From: Echinometra lucunter
Lineage: Eukaryota > Echinodermata > Echinoidea > Camarodonta > Echinometridae
Assembly: GCA_029962745.1 (NCBI GenBank)
Contig: CM057165.1
Location: 20,572,745 to 20,636,744 of the forward strand
Reading direction: 5' to 3'
Length of the DNA: 64,000 bases
The notes under the pieces are model-generated. The model did no database searches, had not been told where the DNA came from, and saw only the letters and a program-made list of their open reading frames with translations. This document shows, one piece after another, positions 43,550-54,183 of this stretch (positions are counted from its first letter, which is position 1; each line of letters opens with the position of its first letter). The position numbers and the translations under genes were made by a program.

Positions 43550-45284
43550 TTTAGTCCCCGTTGCCGGATCTTCCATACCTTCAATGAAAAACTTTCCACT
43601 GCCCTTTAATACTTATGTATGAACAATGATATTCTTTAATTTGTTCTTTAACGTAGACTGAAATACCCTGGACTCTTATTCCTTATTCAGTTTTCTAAAA
43701 TACCTCGCCGCATAAATTATGATAGCAATCAATTGGATTTGAAGTTAGAAGTTTATTAAGTTGCTATTAATATCATAGGGCCTATTTTTGACCCTTTACT
43801 CTCTTTCATTAAACCCCCCCCCCCCAAAAAAAAACAAACTTAAACTGAAATATCCACAACTCTTTTATTCCCTATTAATTTTCTAAAGTTGCTTTTAATA
43901 GGCCTACCTCTCTCGATTAACACTTGATAGAGGAAATACTTTTTAAGAGTAAAACTTCGTATTTCAAACCTATAACACGATATACAATAGGGTATTGCGT
44001 TGAAGGGGGTCTGTGACGTCACCTTCCGAAAAATTTCTTGTATGAGAGGGATCGTAGTGAAACTTATGGCGCACTCATACTCCTCTAACATGCTTTACAA
44101 CATGGCAAACCATTGAATGTATTGCAAATTATACTAATTATTTTCTACACATTTTCAAAAATAAATTTCCAAAATATAAGGGGGGTATGCATTCCTCATT
44201 GCAATAGTGTGCGCCTAAATGCTTTTTAATTTTAGCGAATATCCATCTACACTATTTTGTTTTAATTTTGTAAAAGATTTGTAAATTTCAGCTCATGCTT
44301 CGAGATAATTTTTTTTTCTTCCTTAGATTAATGACAAAAGCACTTTTTTGCGAACTATTCAAAGTCTAATAAGTTAATACTCCGGTAGAAGCTGAAATAT
44401 TATCTAAGAAAATTGATTAAAGCATAAGGAAGGAATGAATGAATGAATGAATAAATAAATGAACAAATAAATAAATTAATTGATTAATAATGCACAAACT
44501 ACTTCATTCAAAAAGAAATTTGATATGATAAGCATTGACTTTTCCAGAGTTTTTCTCTGGAAAAGTTGGTGCCTTCAGGGAGAGCCGTTCTTCTGAGAGT
44601 TGTCCTCGGGGAAGCCGTTCTCCATGGGAATGTCAGATATGGGCCCTATGGAGTCGTCCGTGGGGGTGTTGTCCTTCAAAAGAGTAGTCCTACCACCCCA
44701 CTTGCACCCCTCATACGCACCTCTTTGAAAAATATTAAAAACCTACGCTATATAGAGAAAAGCTAAAATGAAAAGTCGATTCGATTAATCGATTCCGAAA
44801 AAAAAAATTGACTTGCTGTGCTCTCAGTTATCATGACATCATTTGGTGTAAAAAGTATCGACCAAGCAGTTATCAGTAGGATTTGTCGGCTTTGCAGATG
44901 TCGGTGGAGCAATATATCGTCCGAGTGAATGCCATGTAATTTTAAACCAACTTCCTTCTGGCACCAGAATTGGTCAGAGCGGTGTGACATTATAGATTGC
45001 AATTTGCTATTTTCGGCCTTGCGGGCCTTCGGTCTCGCGGGCCCCCGGTCTCGAGGGGCCTCGGTTTTGCGGGCCTTCGGCATGTTCGGTGAAGTGGGTT
45101 GTCGCCGTTGAAATCACAGAACTGTTCATTGTCACGTCTTCTTTCACATAATTTACTTATAAAACATAGAGTTTTTAGGTATAGGACCCTTGTATATTGC
45201 GTCGTTATTTTGGGACTGTTATGATGAACTGTGGTTGAAACTTATACTCCATTCCCTAATATAAAGGTTCTATTGTCTTTTCAG
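43550..45284. other. Intron 5, last part
   Basis: C11-12 run at 43806. At 44575-44700 a diverged relative of the GAGGACAACTCCCC minisatellite (as TTGTCCTCGGGGAAG). At 45010-45070 GGGCCTTCGGTCTCGCGGGC-type repeats, in reverse orientation to those at 38963-39005. No exon recognised. Confidence 0.35.
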
Positions 45285-45303
45285 TTGGAGGCGCCGTCGA
45301 TAG
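45285..45303 (+). CDS. C-type lectin gene, terminal exon (short basic tail)
   Basis: Acceptor TATTGTCTTTTCAG. Joined directly to exon 5 (phase 2) the frame reads S-W-R-R-R-R and stops at TAG 45301-45303: a 195-residue protein with a basic stop-transfer tail. However, a different frame of the same exon is open from 45287 to a TGA at 45428-45430 and encodes four 9-residue repeats (VDRNVQFEV, VDRSVQEET, VDRSVQEKT, VDRSVTV) then DHHFYHDIMT. That frame would need an extra exon of suitable length between 37712 and 45285, which I could not find. The poly(A) signal at 45448 supports this being the last exon. Confidence 0.5.
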
Positions 45304-45409
45304 GAACGTCCAATTTGAAGTTGTCGATAGGAGCGTGCAAGAGGAAACTGTCGATAGGAGCGTCCAAGAGAAAACTGTAGATAGGAGCGTCACAGTGGAT
45401 CACCACTTT
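45292..45409 (+). repeat. 27-bp tandem repeat in the terminal exon
   Basis: About 3.7 copies of GTCGATAGGAGCGTCCAAGA plus 7 bases. The period is a multiple of three, so a long frame stays open across it. Confidence 0.9.
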
Positions 45410-45447
45410 TATCACGACATAATGACATGAACATGAAAATGCCTCTG

Positions 45448-45453
45448 AATAAA
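45448..45453 (+). promoter_or_regulatory. Poly(A) signal of the C-type lectin gene
   Basis: AATAAA, 18 bases after the TGA of the repeat-encoding frame and 145 bases after the TAG of the directly spliced frame. Confidence 0.55.
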
Positions 45454-45764
45454 TCTAACTGGAATGATTGGTCGTTTTATATTCAAATCTCAGATAAAAC
45501 ATCCTGATCTTCTAACCTTCGTACTTTTTAAATTTCAGGGAAAGGGGGATGGGTAGGACTGTATGTTTACAGTGAGTGTTTCAGGTGAGTCCCCCCCCCC
45601 CCCCAATAATTAGATGGGCCCTAAAGAATGTTTACCGCCCCCGCCCCCAAAAGGCTGGAACACTTCCGGCGCTCGTGTTTGATAACAAACTAATAGCTAT
45701 TTGTTCTCCGAAGAAAGGACCTGTGGTATATGCATATTCCTTTTCTTAGACCGTAATGCTTTCA

Positions 45765-46290
45765 AATCGAGCACATATGCCATACATCTCTGAGGAGTCT
45801 TTGGAAAGGGCTGGCCTCATAATCAAATTATCAATTTCATAAAATCATTTGATAGTAATTGCTGTATCTGTACCTATCTGTACCTTTAGTCGTATTTGTG
45901 GTAAAATGATTCTTTGTTGGGTTATTTTCCTGTGAAATTATTTAAGGTAAAGGCTACACAGTAACTGAAAGGCATTTTCATTTGGCATTCTCAGTCGTTT
46001 TAACTCAAGTGTGTTGTATTTATACTTAAGTGTGAGTTCGACAGAAAAAAAAAATCGGCAAAAAGTTTATCATCCCCCCACTCCTCAATGTGGATTTTCG
46101 CCGGTGATTCTTATTTTAGTAATATGTTTAGGGTGTATTCTTATCCATTGCTTCTTTGTATCGGATTTTGCATGTTTTCTCAATTATGTTTATGGTATAA
46201 TAATTCTTTGTTGGGTTATTTTCTTGTGAAATTATGTAAAGGCTACACGGTAACTGAAATGTATTTTCATTTAGCATTCTTCTTCGTTTT
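45765..46290. repeat. Dispersed repeat, locally duplicated, with a fragment of the GGCGTAAATCC family between
   Basis: ATTCTTTGTTGGGTTATTTT with GTGAAATTAT and AAAGGCTACAC occurs at about 45911 and 46203. Between them, 46018-46104 is an inverted fragment of the GGCGTAAATCC family (TACTTAAGTGTGAGTTCGAC, ending GGATTTTCGCC). The left block, from CAAATCGAGCACATA, is also found reversed at the right edge of the window (63820-64000). Confidence 0.6.
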
Positions 46291-46651
46291 CACTGGAGAT
46301 TCGGTTTACTTGATTAAAGGGACTCGGTTTACTGAAGTTGATGGGATTTTTATTACTGGTATAACGAGGAATTGGTTCGATTCAGTCATGATATATTGGT
46401 GATATTAAATACAGGAATTAGTTTTATTCAGTTTAATGATGACGTGTTCAATTGTTTCCATGACTTCTGTATATTCGTATGTACATATTTGTGTTTTTTT
46501 TATCTCATTGATTTGTAAATTATATCTATCGGTGCCTTAACGTGTGTGTAAAATTTCCTGGTTCTCATGTACATGGTCATCACATTATACATGTACATGT
46601 CTGTTACAACTTCTCCCATTTCCATGATGCTTATGAAGAAAGTATGATATA

Positions 46652-47476
46652 TAGACCAATTCCATAACGCGAGAGGGCAGCAGACTGGTCGACATACTGC
46701 GGTGGGCGCCCCAACTTTTATAGTACACAAGTCAATAGCGCGTTATGTACATTCGTTCGATTTTTTTTCTATTTTGACCAATATATGCAGATTTCATTTA
46801 ATGTTTGCAATGAGGAATAATCAGGGAAGTTCAGGTCACAGCTGTGCGGTGCTCAAATGCCACAAGAATTGGAGAAAGTTTAAAAATTGGAAGCTAACTG
46901 AGTGCGAAATTCACTCGCCTTTGACTCATGAAGCCTCGTTTGTGTAAGAAGCCGTACTCCCTACACAGTTTTCCGTAAGGAATGTGAAGGAATTCGTCGC
47001 CAGTGGGTAAAAACATCAACAGAAAGGACTTTGAAGTCAAGAAACATTATCATTATGTAGTTTGACGTACAATTTAATGGTCGGGGTGAAAACATGTAAA
47101 CGAGGTAAGATTAAGGGCTCCCGTTTTAATACTGCGGCAGTGCAGTAACGCTAGTGCGACAGTGCCAGCAGCACGGGCTTCCATGCTGCGAACGAACTTT
47201 TACTGCCAAAACTAAGGGGGGAAAGCAACGGAAGTGCAAAAATGCATCACACCTTCATCTGTCAGATATGGCCATTGTCTTACCTCATCTACCCAAGTAT
47301 CCATGCCTTATTTTATTGATCTATAGAATAAAGTAAATGGAACAATATCGGGGCATATCTCATATCTTTCACTGATTTTGTACACAGAACCAATCGTGGT
47401 CAGCGCGCTTGCACACCGCAGCTATCGCGTTACCGATAGAGGGCCAAATACATAAATCGGAGGTGGAATTGGTCTA
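46652..47476. mobile_element. TAGACCAATT-family element, copy 2 (opposite orientation)
   Basis: 825 bp with ends TAGACCAATTCCA and TGGAATTGGTCTA, flanked by TA-rich sequence. Reverse-complement relative of 29892-30680. No transposase. Confidence 0.75.
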
Positions 47477-47633
47477 TATATATAGCTTTCTGAAGATACA
47501 AACATAATAATTATATGTCACGTTACACATGTGTGAGCGTGTCGTAGGCAACTGCAAAGCACACATTTTACAACAGTGCTATATACATGTATATCACATA
47601 CATATTCATGGCTACGCTTAATACCGATAACTT

Positions 47634-48086
47634 AATAAAATAATAAAATAATGAACAAATGTATAAGTTATGTGTAAAATAATAATAAAGAAAGAGAATG
47701 AGAGAGTGTATCTGCTTGCTATAATGACAACTTATTATTTAACAAAATCCTGTGATTTGACCCTCGAGCGGAACAATTTTACAATATGCATGCTGGATTT
47801 GAACCAATTAGCTTCTCTGAAATGGATCACTGCTCTCGACCTCCCATCCCCTCCTCTCTCTCTCTCTCTCTCTCTCTCTCCCATTCTCTCTCTTTCTCTT
47901 TCCCTCACTCAACGGCCTTCCCAGTTTCCCCTTAGACAATGTCAAAGGTCAGTAATTCATTCACACTTGATCGCACATTTTTATACACACCCATCAGATA
48001 GCACACATATACTTCACTTTCAGTAAGTATTATTATTTTACATATAACTTATACATTTGTTCATTATTTTATTATTTTATTAATTT
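47634..48086. mobile_element. Fold-back element with ATAAGTTAT arms
   Basis: Arms 47634-47690 and 48028-48086 are reverse complements over about 50 bp (AATAATGAACAAATGTATAA and its complement). The centre holds a (CT)n run at 47852-47895. Confidence 0.65.
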
Positions 48087-48145
48087 TTAAATTGTTTACT
48101 TTTACACTCTTCGCCTAGATTTTGGGAGTCTGATATTTTATCTAT

Positions 48146-48180
<35 letters not shown>

Positions 48181-48265
48181 TTCATTATTATTAAAAAAAA
48201 TATTTTTCTCAAACTCCGATTATACTCAAATACTTCTTTAACTGAACGCTTACATAAGTTCTGGC

Positions 48266-48315
48266 TCCTTGGCAACGCTCTGTACTCAGTCCGCGCAGAG
48301 CGTTGCTAAGGAGCT
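48266..48315. repeat. Stem-loop CTCCTTGGCAACGCTCT
   Basis: CTCCTTGGCAACGCTCT and AGAGCGTTGCTAAGGAG form a 17-bp stem with one mismatch around a 16-base loop. Confidence 0.75.
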
Positions 48316-48522
48316 ACTATAAGGAAAATTTTGTTTGCATTTTTCTTGTCATTAAACTGTATACAATGAGGAAGGCCCGAGGCGGGCCGAAAATTCTGAA
48401 CAATAAAAGCTAATGTTGGATTTACACATGGCGTACCTTCGACTCTTTTTGAAGTTATTACTGTCTACATTATATATATATATATATATATTGTTCATTG
48501 TCATATGTTCTTATTAAGCATT

Positions 48523-48852
48523 GGCGTAAATCCCCCCCCGGGGGGGGGGGGGGAGGGGAATGGGGGATAAATCTCCCTCACTTTTTCGAGGGGGGGGGGT
48601 CGAATAGTTTGTACAAATATATACCCCACTTTTTAAGAATAAATTATATTTCAGTCAGTAAAATTTTTGATAATCATGTCATAAACGACCATCATATTTT
48701 AGAATTTCTATGTGAAAATGCAATTAAAAACCAGAAAAGTGATAATTTTTGGATAGCGCGCTTCGCTCGCTCGTGAAATAAAATTAAAATGTGTGTAAGA
48801 GGGTCTGTGCGGGTGCGCGCGCGTGTGTGTGTATATGTGTGTTGTGTGTGGG
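48523..48852 (-). mobile_element. GGCGTAAATCC-family element, copy 3
   Basis: Starts GGCGTAAATCC then C and G runs, and contains reversed versions of the shared blocks: ATTTTTGATAATCATGTCATA, the CGCTTCGCTCGCTCG motif at 48762, and TTAAAATGTGTGTAAG. It ends in (GT)n. The far end is not resolved. Confidence 0.65.
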
Positions 48853-48864
48853 GGATCACTTCAA

Positions 48865-49014
48865 GGCACTGTTTCATGAAAGTTGTCAGTCACTGACAAC
48901 CCAGTAAAATCCTTGGTTTTGATTGGCTGAGAAGCACTAATCACTGATTGTTACTATGGTAATTGTCAGAGACTGACAACTTGTCAGTGCTGACAACTTT
49001 CATGAAACGGTGCC
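48865..49014. mobile_element. 150-bp hairpin MITE (GGCACTGTTTCATGAAAGTT)
   Basis: Inverted ends GGCACTGTTTCATGAAAGTT/AACTTTCATGAAACGGTGCC with GTCAGTCACTGACAAC nested inside. The centre contains CTTGGTTTTGATTGGCTGAG, whose reverse complement is at 58250-58275. Confidence 0.85.
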
Positions 49015-49087
49015 CAGGACTCCACTCAGATAATTTATCTTTTGAAATTCTTGAGAGAGAAAGAGAGAGAGAAAAAGAGAGAGAGAA

Positions 49088-49120
<33 letters not shown>

Positions 49121-49978
49121 TCAGAATGTACTAGACTGCATTCCAGACATTAAAAGGGTACATTTACTCTTACTTATTTTGATTACTTCATTTGCGAGTT
49201 GTTCATCGTGTGAATAAATGTCACCTTTCGACTACACTGACTTTGAGTCTCCGTGCATTTCTCGCGTTTTACAATGCATGCGCCACCAACATCCGTACCA
49301 TGGGAGGCCTATTTTCCCACTCGCGGGTCGACAACTATTTCCAAGATAGCAGACGAGGCGAGTAAGAGTCAGACCATTCGGAGAAATATTTAACTGACCG
49401 ATGTGTCCCAAGCGCAGTCAAGGAGAAGGTTTAGTTAGAATAATGAGCAGTGAGAGACCAGAGAAAAAAATGAAGAATTAGAAGTGTGTAATCACTTAGA
49501 ATAGGAGTGGAAAAGGCGACTTATTCAAGGTTTGGATGGTACTGTTGTCGACCCATTAACGCGCTAAAGTGACTGTCGCAACTGAACCGAAAGAGGGTGC
49601 TCGGACTGTGAAATGCGAGAATTACTATTGTATACTCTGCTGGAAAAGAAACAAAAACTGTAAAATCCTATACCGTGTAACACAACACTTAACGAAAAGG
49701 GTTATATCATCCTCACACATGACTTGTTTTACCTCATCCTTCCAAAACATATCCCTTTGCCCTCCCTATTTATATCGTATATCATGTGCTGTATTTCTAT
49801 TACATAAGCTTTCCACGTGAAAATATCCCGTCGACTTTCCTCCATTGAAGGAACAGCTTAGTGCTTTGTGCACATTATTCTCACCCATCTTAATGGGTAA
49901 TTGTCATTGATTGTTAAGTTTTATGAAACATATGGCACCATGCATGGACCTCCCACTTTGTCAAGCGGCGGGTAATCT
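49015..49978. other. Intergenic before the LINE
   Basis: (GA)n at 49051-49119; unique sequence otherwise. No gene recognised. Confidence 0.3.
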
Positions 49979-50004
49979 ACACACACACACACACACACAC
50001 ACAC
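49979..50004. repeat. (CA)n tract at the LINE 3' end
   Basis: 13 CA units ending exactly where the LINE's A tail (T11 on plus) begins. Confidence 0.9.
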
Positions 50005-50425
50005 TTTTTTTTTTTGAATGTTTTTATTCTGATTTCATGAACAAAAAGTTACATAATATTTCAATTTAACATTTCAAATCATATATAATACTTTACACTT
50101 CATATTTTCACTTTTTTTCACTAACTTAATAAAATCATGAGTCATATATATCTTTAAAAAATACCAATGAAATCAGTTATTATAAAAATGCTTAAAGACC
50201 AAACTTCCCCCTCCCCCTCCCTCCCCCCGTCCCAACACACACACAAACACACACACATACACACACACACAACACACCACTGTCCAGAAGATCTGCTCAC
50301 ACTCATCATAAATAAATCATGTTTAAAAGTACAAAACAATTCGATGAACAATTTTGAATATAACAAGCTCACGGGAGAAGCATTACATATATTGAAAGTA
50401 AATAAAGACTTACAACTTAACCTTG

Positions 50426-51060
50426 TCACAATTTTACTGTTTCCCATTTTTGCAAGTGCCGCCCTAATTTCCCCATTTTAATAGCTATTTTCTTTTCTTG
50501 ATCCTTATATTCTAAAATAAGTTTATGTATATCGTCAATGGTTGGTAAAACCCCTTCCTTTCTAAATATAAATATTATATATTTTACCATAAAGATAATA
50601 GTATTACAACTTTTTATTCTATTTGTATTGCCTGACAAACCAACAAATATATCCCGCCAATTCAAGTCCTTTATTTCATCTAATTCAAATCGCTGTATCA
50701 AAGTTTCCCATATCAGTTTGACCTTTAAGCAAGACAAAAATATATGTGAATATGTTTCCGTTTCCCGTTTACAGTACGAACAGAGATTATCTTCAACAAA
50801 TCCAAATCTAAACAAATTAACTTTAGTGTAAATTGCCCCATGCAGAAGCTTAAATTGAAATTCCCTCTGTCTTCCAATTAATAATGTTATTCTTGGTCTA
50901 AAAAAACATTCACCAATTTCTTTCTCTGTATAATTATAATTATTTTGTCCATCTCTTATCTGTAAATCATATGACTTTTGCAATTCTTTAATAAAATATT
51001 CATATATTTTTCTTGATGGTACCTCCTTAAAGCTAATTTCCCTCCCAACAGAAGCAAGTT
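50426..51060 (-). pseudogene. LINE ORF2 C-terminal part, out of frame with the main ORF
   Basis: The frame reads FKEVPSRKIYEYF, then QFKLLHGAIYTKVNLFRFG and LCSYCKRETETYSHIFLSC, the CxxC...H...C zinc-binding end of L1/Tx1 ORF2 proteins, stopping at 50426. It is one frame away from 50956-54183. The shift lies near 51045-51065, around the GTTGGGAGGG on minus, and explains why the upstream ORF ends with an unrelated tail. The element is therefore probably dead unless this is an assembly error. Confidence 0.8.
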
Positions 51061-54000
51061 TATATTATAGTTAATTAAGTCTATCTCACAAAATTGTATC
51101 GAACCTAAATCATTTCTCCAATCACTTGGAATTGCATGATATATTTCACCTATTGTAAACAAAAGATCACTTCCCATACCAAGGTTCAAAAAGTATGCGA
51201 CTGGTTTAACATGTCCATTGTCAATGATATGTTCAACCTTAATTAACCCTCGTTCTAATAAATCTTTATCAAATATCATCTTATTTTCTATACAAATATT
51301 CTTATTATTGAAAATGATTGGATTTTTAGAACCATTGAAATGTCTTAAATTATCAATCTCTTGCCAAGTATCTAGCATTTCCAAATAATAAGATGGAATA
51401 TTCAACTTACTTTTTATCTTTTTCATTTCATAATCACATATAAAAATTAACCTTCCTCCAACTGAACTTAGGGAATAATCAAAAAATAACTTCCACCCCA
51501 GATTTCTTTCTCCATACAAAAGTCTTTCTACCCACATTATACGCTGCGTTCTAACAAATATTTCAAAATTTATCATTTTAACCCCACCACAATTATAATT
51601 CTGATACATAATTTTTCTTTTAATGCGATCTTTCCCTCCCCATATAAAATCAAATGATAATTTCTCGATTTCTATATACACCCATGAGGGGACAACAAGG
51701 ATGGATGAAACATAATTTAACTTTGTCAATGCATATGTTTTCAATAAATGTATTTTTCCCATAATAGTCAAGTCTCGTTGTTTCCACCAACCTAAAAGCT
51801 TTTTTATTTTACTTAATATTTCTTTATAGTTCAGATCATCTTTTAATCTAAAGTCAACTGAAAATATTACTCCTAAAATTTTAACTTCCCTAACATATTT
51901 GCCAAATACATATACAGGGTCATTTGTTTTTCCATTTTCCTTACCCATGTACATAAAATGTGTCTTGTCCATATTTACCCTTAAGCCACTGACTTTTTCA
52001 AATTCTTCAAAAATATAATGCAACCTTTTTATTGAATTCATGTCTTTCAAAAAAATTGTCATATCATCGGCATACAAGACCTGCCTTATTTCATGCTCCC
52101 CCAAACTTATCCCTTTAATAATTTTGTCTCTTCTTATTTCATGTGCCAGTAATTCTATTGCAATCAAAAACAAATAGGGCGAAAGTGGGTCACCTTGTCT
52201 GACCCCCCTTTCTACATTAAAGTAACCGGTGGAATACCCACCATTCATAACACAACTACTTATATCCTTATATAGTATTTTCACCCAAGAACAGAATGAC
52301 TCCCCAAAACCAAAAAAATTGAGTGCTTTCAATAAGTATTGATGAGAAACAGAGTCAAACGCTTTTTCAAAATCTACCGCAATCAAAAATCCTTGTCCTT
52401 GCTCCAAGTAATGTCTAGAGTAAAATAATATATCTTCTATTAGTCGAACTGCTTCCCCAATATTTCTATCTTTTATGTATCCCACCTGATCATAATGAAT
52501 TATTTCGTTTAAAACCTGTTTGATCCTTGCTGCCAAAACCTTAGATAATATTTTGTAATCTACATTTAATAACGTAATGGGTCTGTAATTTTTAACATAT
52601 AAAGCATCTTTTCCTTCCTTCTCTATCAATGTGATAGTCCCTTGTTTTTGAGAAATTGTTAATTCCCCTCTTATATATGTTTCGTTTAATACTTCTACCA
52701 ACAAATCCCCTAACACTGGCCAAAGTGTATCATAAAATTCTACGGTAAAACCGTCATTTCCAGGTGACTTATTCCATTTCATTTCTTTTAACACCTTAAA
52801 ACATTCTTCTTTTGTTATTTTACCTTCACATAATTCTCTGTTCTGTTCACTTAGCTTTAAGACTTCGTTGAAAAATAAACTGTTCTTATAACAACTTTCA
52901 TTTTTCAAAGAATATAATTTTTCATACAAAATCTTTATTTCTTTTAAAATATTATTTTTGTCCCTAATAATTTCTCCATTTTCAATGACTAATTCTTTAA
53001 TAACACTTTTCCTCTTATTTATTTTTAACAGTTGTTCGAAGTACTTCATATTATTTTCCCCCTCCTCAAACCAATCTGCTCTAGAGCGAACTTTAATTCC
53101 TTGCCGAGAAAAATTATATAATTCATTTAACTTATCTTTTTTCAATTTAATTCTATCAATCACAGATCTCGATGAACCTTCGAGTATCTGCTTTTCTAAA
53201 GTCTTGATTTCAGCCTCTACTGTTTCTATTTCGCGTTTTCGTAATTTTGCTTTTTCCCGAGAATATTTCATAGCAAATTCCCTCATTTTCATTTTTAAGA
53301 AATCCCAAAAGACTAATTTATTCGAAAACCTAGGTGCCCATTCATTTTTCAATTCAGATATAATATCATACATCTCTTTAATAAAATCTTTATCCATACA
53401 AAGACTATTATTAAATTTCCAGTACGAATTTCCATAAACATAATTTTCTTTCAAATTCTGAAATTGTAGAATAATGCCCGAATGATCCGGTGTTACTGAT
53501 ACTAAGATTTCACACTTATTCACTAATTTTTCTAAACTGCATGATATAAACCAATAATCTAAACGACTTTGGACTAAAGGCGACCTTTGTCTAAAAGTAA
53601 ATTGTCGAGCATTAGGATTCCTTTTTCTCCATATATCTTCTAAATCATACTTATTCAAAAATTCTTTCAAAACTGCACTAAACCTAAAGTTTGATATGTT
53701 TGGCCCTTCATAATCCATACTCCCGTCCATTACAGTGTTAAAATCTCCTCCTAATATTATCGAATAATCCGAATCAAAAACTTTATGAATACTTTTATCT
53801 AGCTCATTTAAAAGATCACCTTGCAGTGCTACTTTGTCTCTTGTAGGAAAATACACGTTTCCCAACAAAAATTTAACCCCTTGGATTTCTGTTTTAAGTA
53901 TAATGTATCTTCCTTCTTTACCTGTAACAACAACATCCCTTTTAAAATTTAAGTTAGGGGAGAGCAATATAAGAACACCCCTACCATGGTTTGACCCATG

Positions 54001-54183
54001 ACAAAAGAACATTGGCCCACCCCATTCTTTTTTCCACTGTTCTTCTACTTCTATAGTACTATATGTTTCCTGTAAAAACGTCACATCACTCCCTTTTCTT
54101 TTACACCACTCCCAAATGCGTGTTCTTTTAACCTTATCCCTTAACCCTCTAACATTTAAAGTGATCCAGGAAGAATTTGGCAT
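50956..54183 (-). CDS. LINE ORF2: AP endonuclease and reverse transcriptase
   Basis: 1075 codons from ATG at 54183. Apurinic endonuclease, residues 1-240, with the expected residues: N10 (LNVRGLR), E39 (FLQET), D147/N149 (GGDFNTVMD), D209 (SRLDYW) and D233/H234 (TPDHS). Coiled, charged linker about 290-420. Reverse transcriptase about 500-780: SPGNDGFT, NYRPITLLN, AVDFEKAFD with catalytic D604 region, GVRQGDPLSPYLF, and the YADD box at 704-707, followed by the thumb. It resembles the L1/Tx1 group in order and motif wording. In the family, the endonuclease nicks the target and the RT copies RNA there. The last 30 or so codons are out of the ancestral frame (see 50426-51060). 5' neighbour DNA has no clear ORF1. 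Confidence 0.93.
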   Translation of the reverse strand: MPNSSWITLNVRGLRDKVKRTRIWEWCKRKGSDVTFLQETYSTIEVEEQWKKEWGGPMFFCHGSNHGRGVLILLSPNLNFKRDVVVTGKEGRYIILKTEIQGVKFLLGNVYFPTRDKVALQGDLLNELDKSIHKVFDSDYSIILGGDFNTVMDGSMDYEGPNISNFRFSAVLKEFLNKYDLEDIWRKRNPNARQFTFRQRSPLVQSRLDYWFISCSLEKLVNKCEILVSVTPDHSGIILQFQNLKENYVYGNSYWKFNNSLCMDKDFIKEMYDIISELKNEWAPRFSNKLVFWDFLKMKMREFAMKYSREKAKLRKREIETVEAEIKTLEKQILEGSSRSVIDRIKLKKDKLNELYNFSRQGIKVRSRADWFEEGENNMKYFEQLLKINKRKSVIKELVIENGEIIRDKNNILKEIKILYEKLYSLKNESCYKNSLFFNEVLKLSEQNRELCEGKITKEECFKVLKEMKWNKSPGNDGFTVEFYDTLWPVLGDLLVEVLNETYIRGELTISQKQGTITLIEKEGKDALYVKNYRPITLLNVDYKILSKVLAARIKQVLNEIIHYDQVGYIKDRNIGEAVRLIEDILFYSRHYLEQGQGFLIAVDFEKAFDSVSHQYLLKALNFFGFGESFCSWVKILYKDISSCVMNGGYSTGYFNVERGVRQGDPLSPYLFLIAIELLAHEIRRDKIIKGISLGEHEIRQVLYADDMTIFLKDMNSIKRLHYIFEEFEKVSGLRVNMDKTHFMYMGKENGKTNDPVYVFGKYVREVKILGVIFSVDFRLKDDLNYKEILSKIKKLLGWWKQRDLTIMGKIHLLKTYALTKLNYVSSILVVPSWVYIEIEKLSFDFIWGGKDRIKRKIMYQNYNCGGVKMINFEIFVRTQRIMWVERLLYGERNLGWKLFFDYSLSSVGGRLIFICDYEMKKIKSKLNIPSYYLEMLDTWQEIDNLRHFNGSKNPIIFNNKNICIENKMIFDKDLLERGLIKVEHIIDNGHVKPVAYFLNLGMGSDLLFTIGEIYHAIPSDWRNDLGSIQFCEIDLINYNINLLLLGGKLALRRYHQEKYMNILLKNCKSHMIYR

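Noticed and set aside
43840..44091. 83-codon minus-strand frame
   Set aside because: No recognisable domain or splice context; not distinguishable from chance.
52958..53437. 159-codon plus-strand frame
   Set aside because: Antisense shadow of the LINE ORF2.
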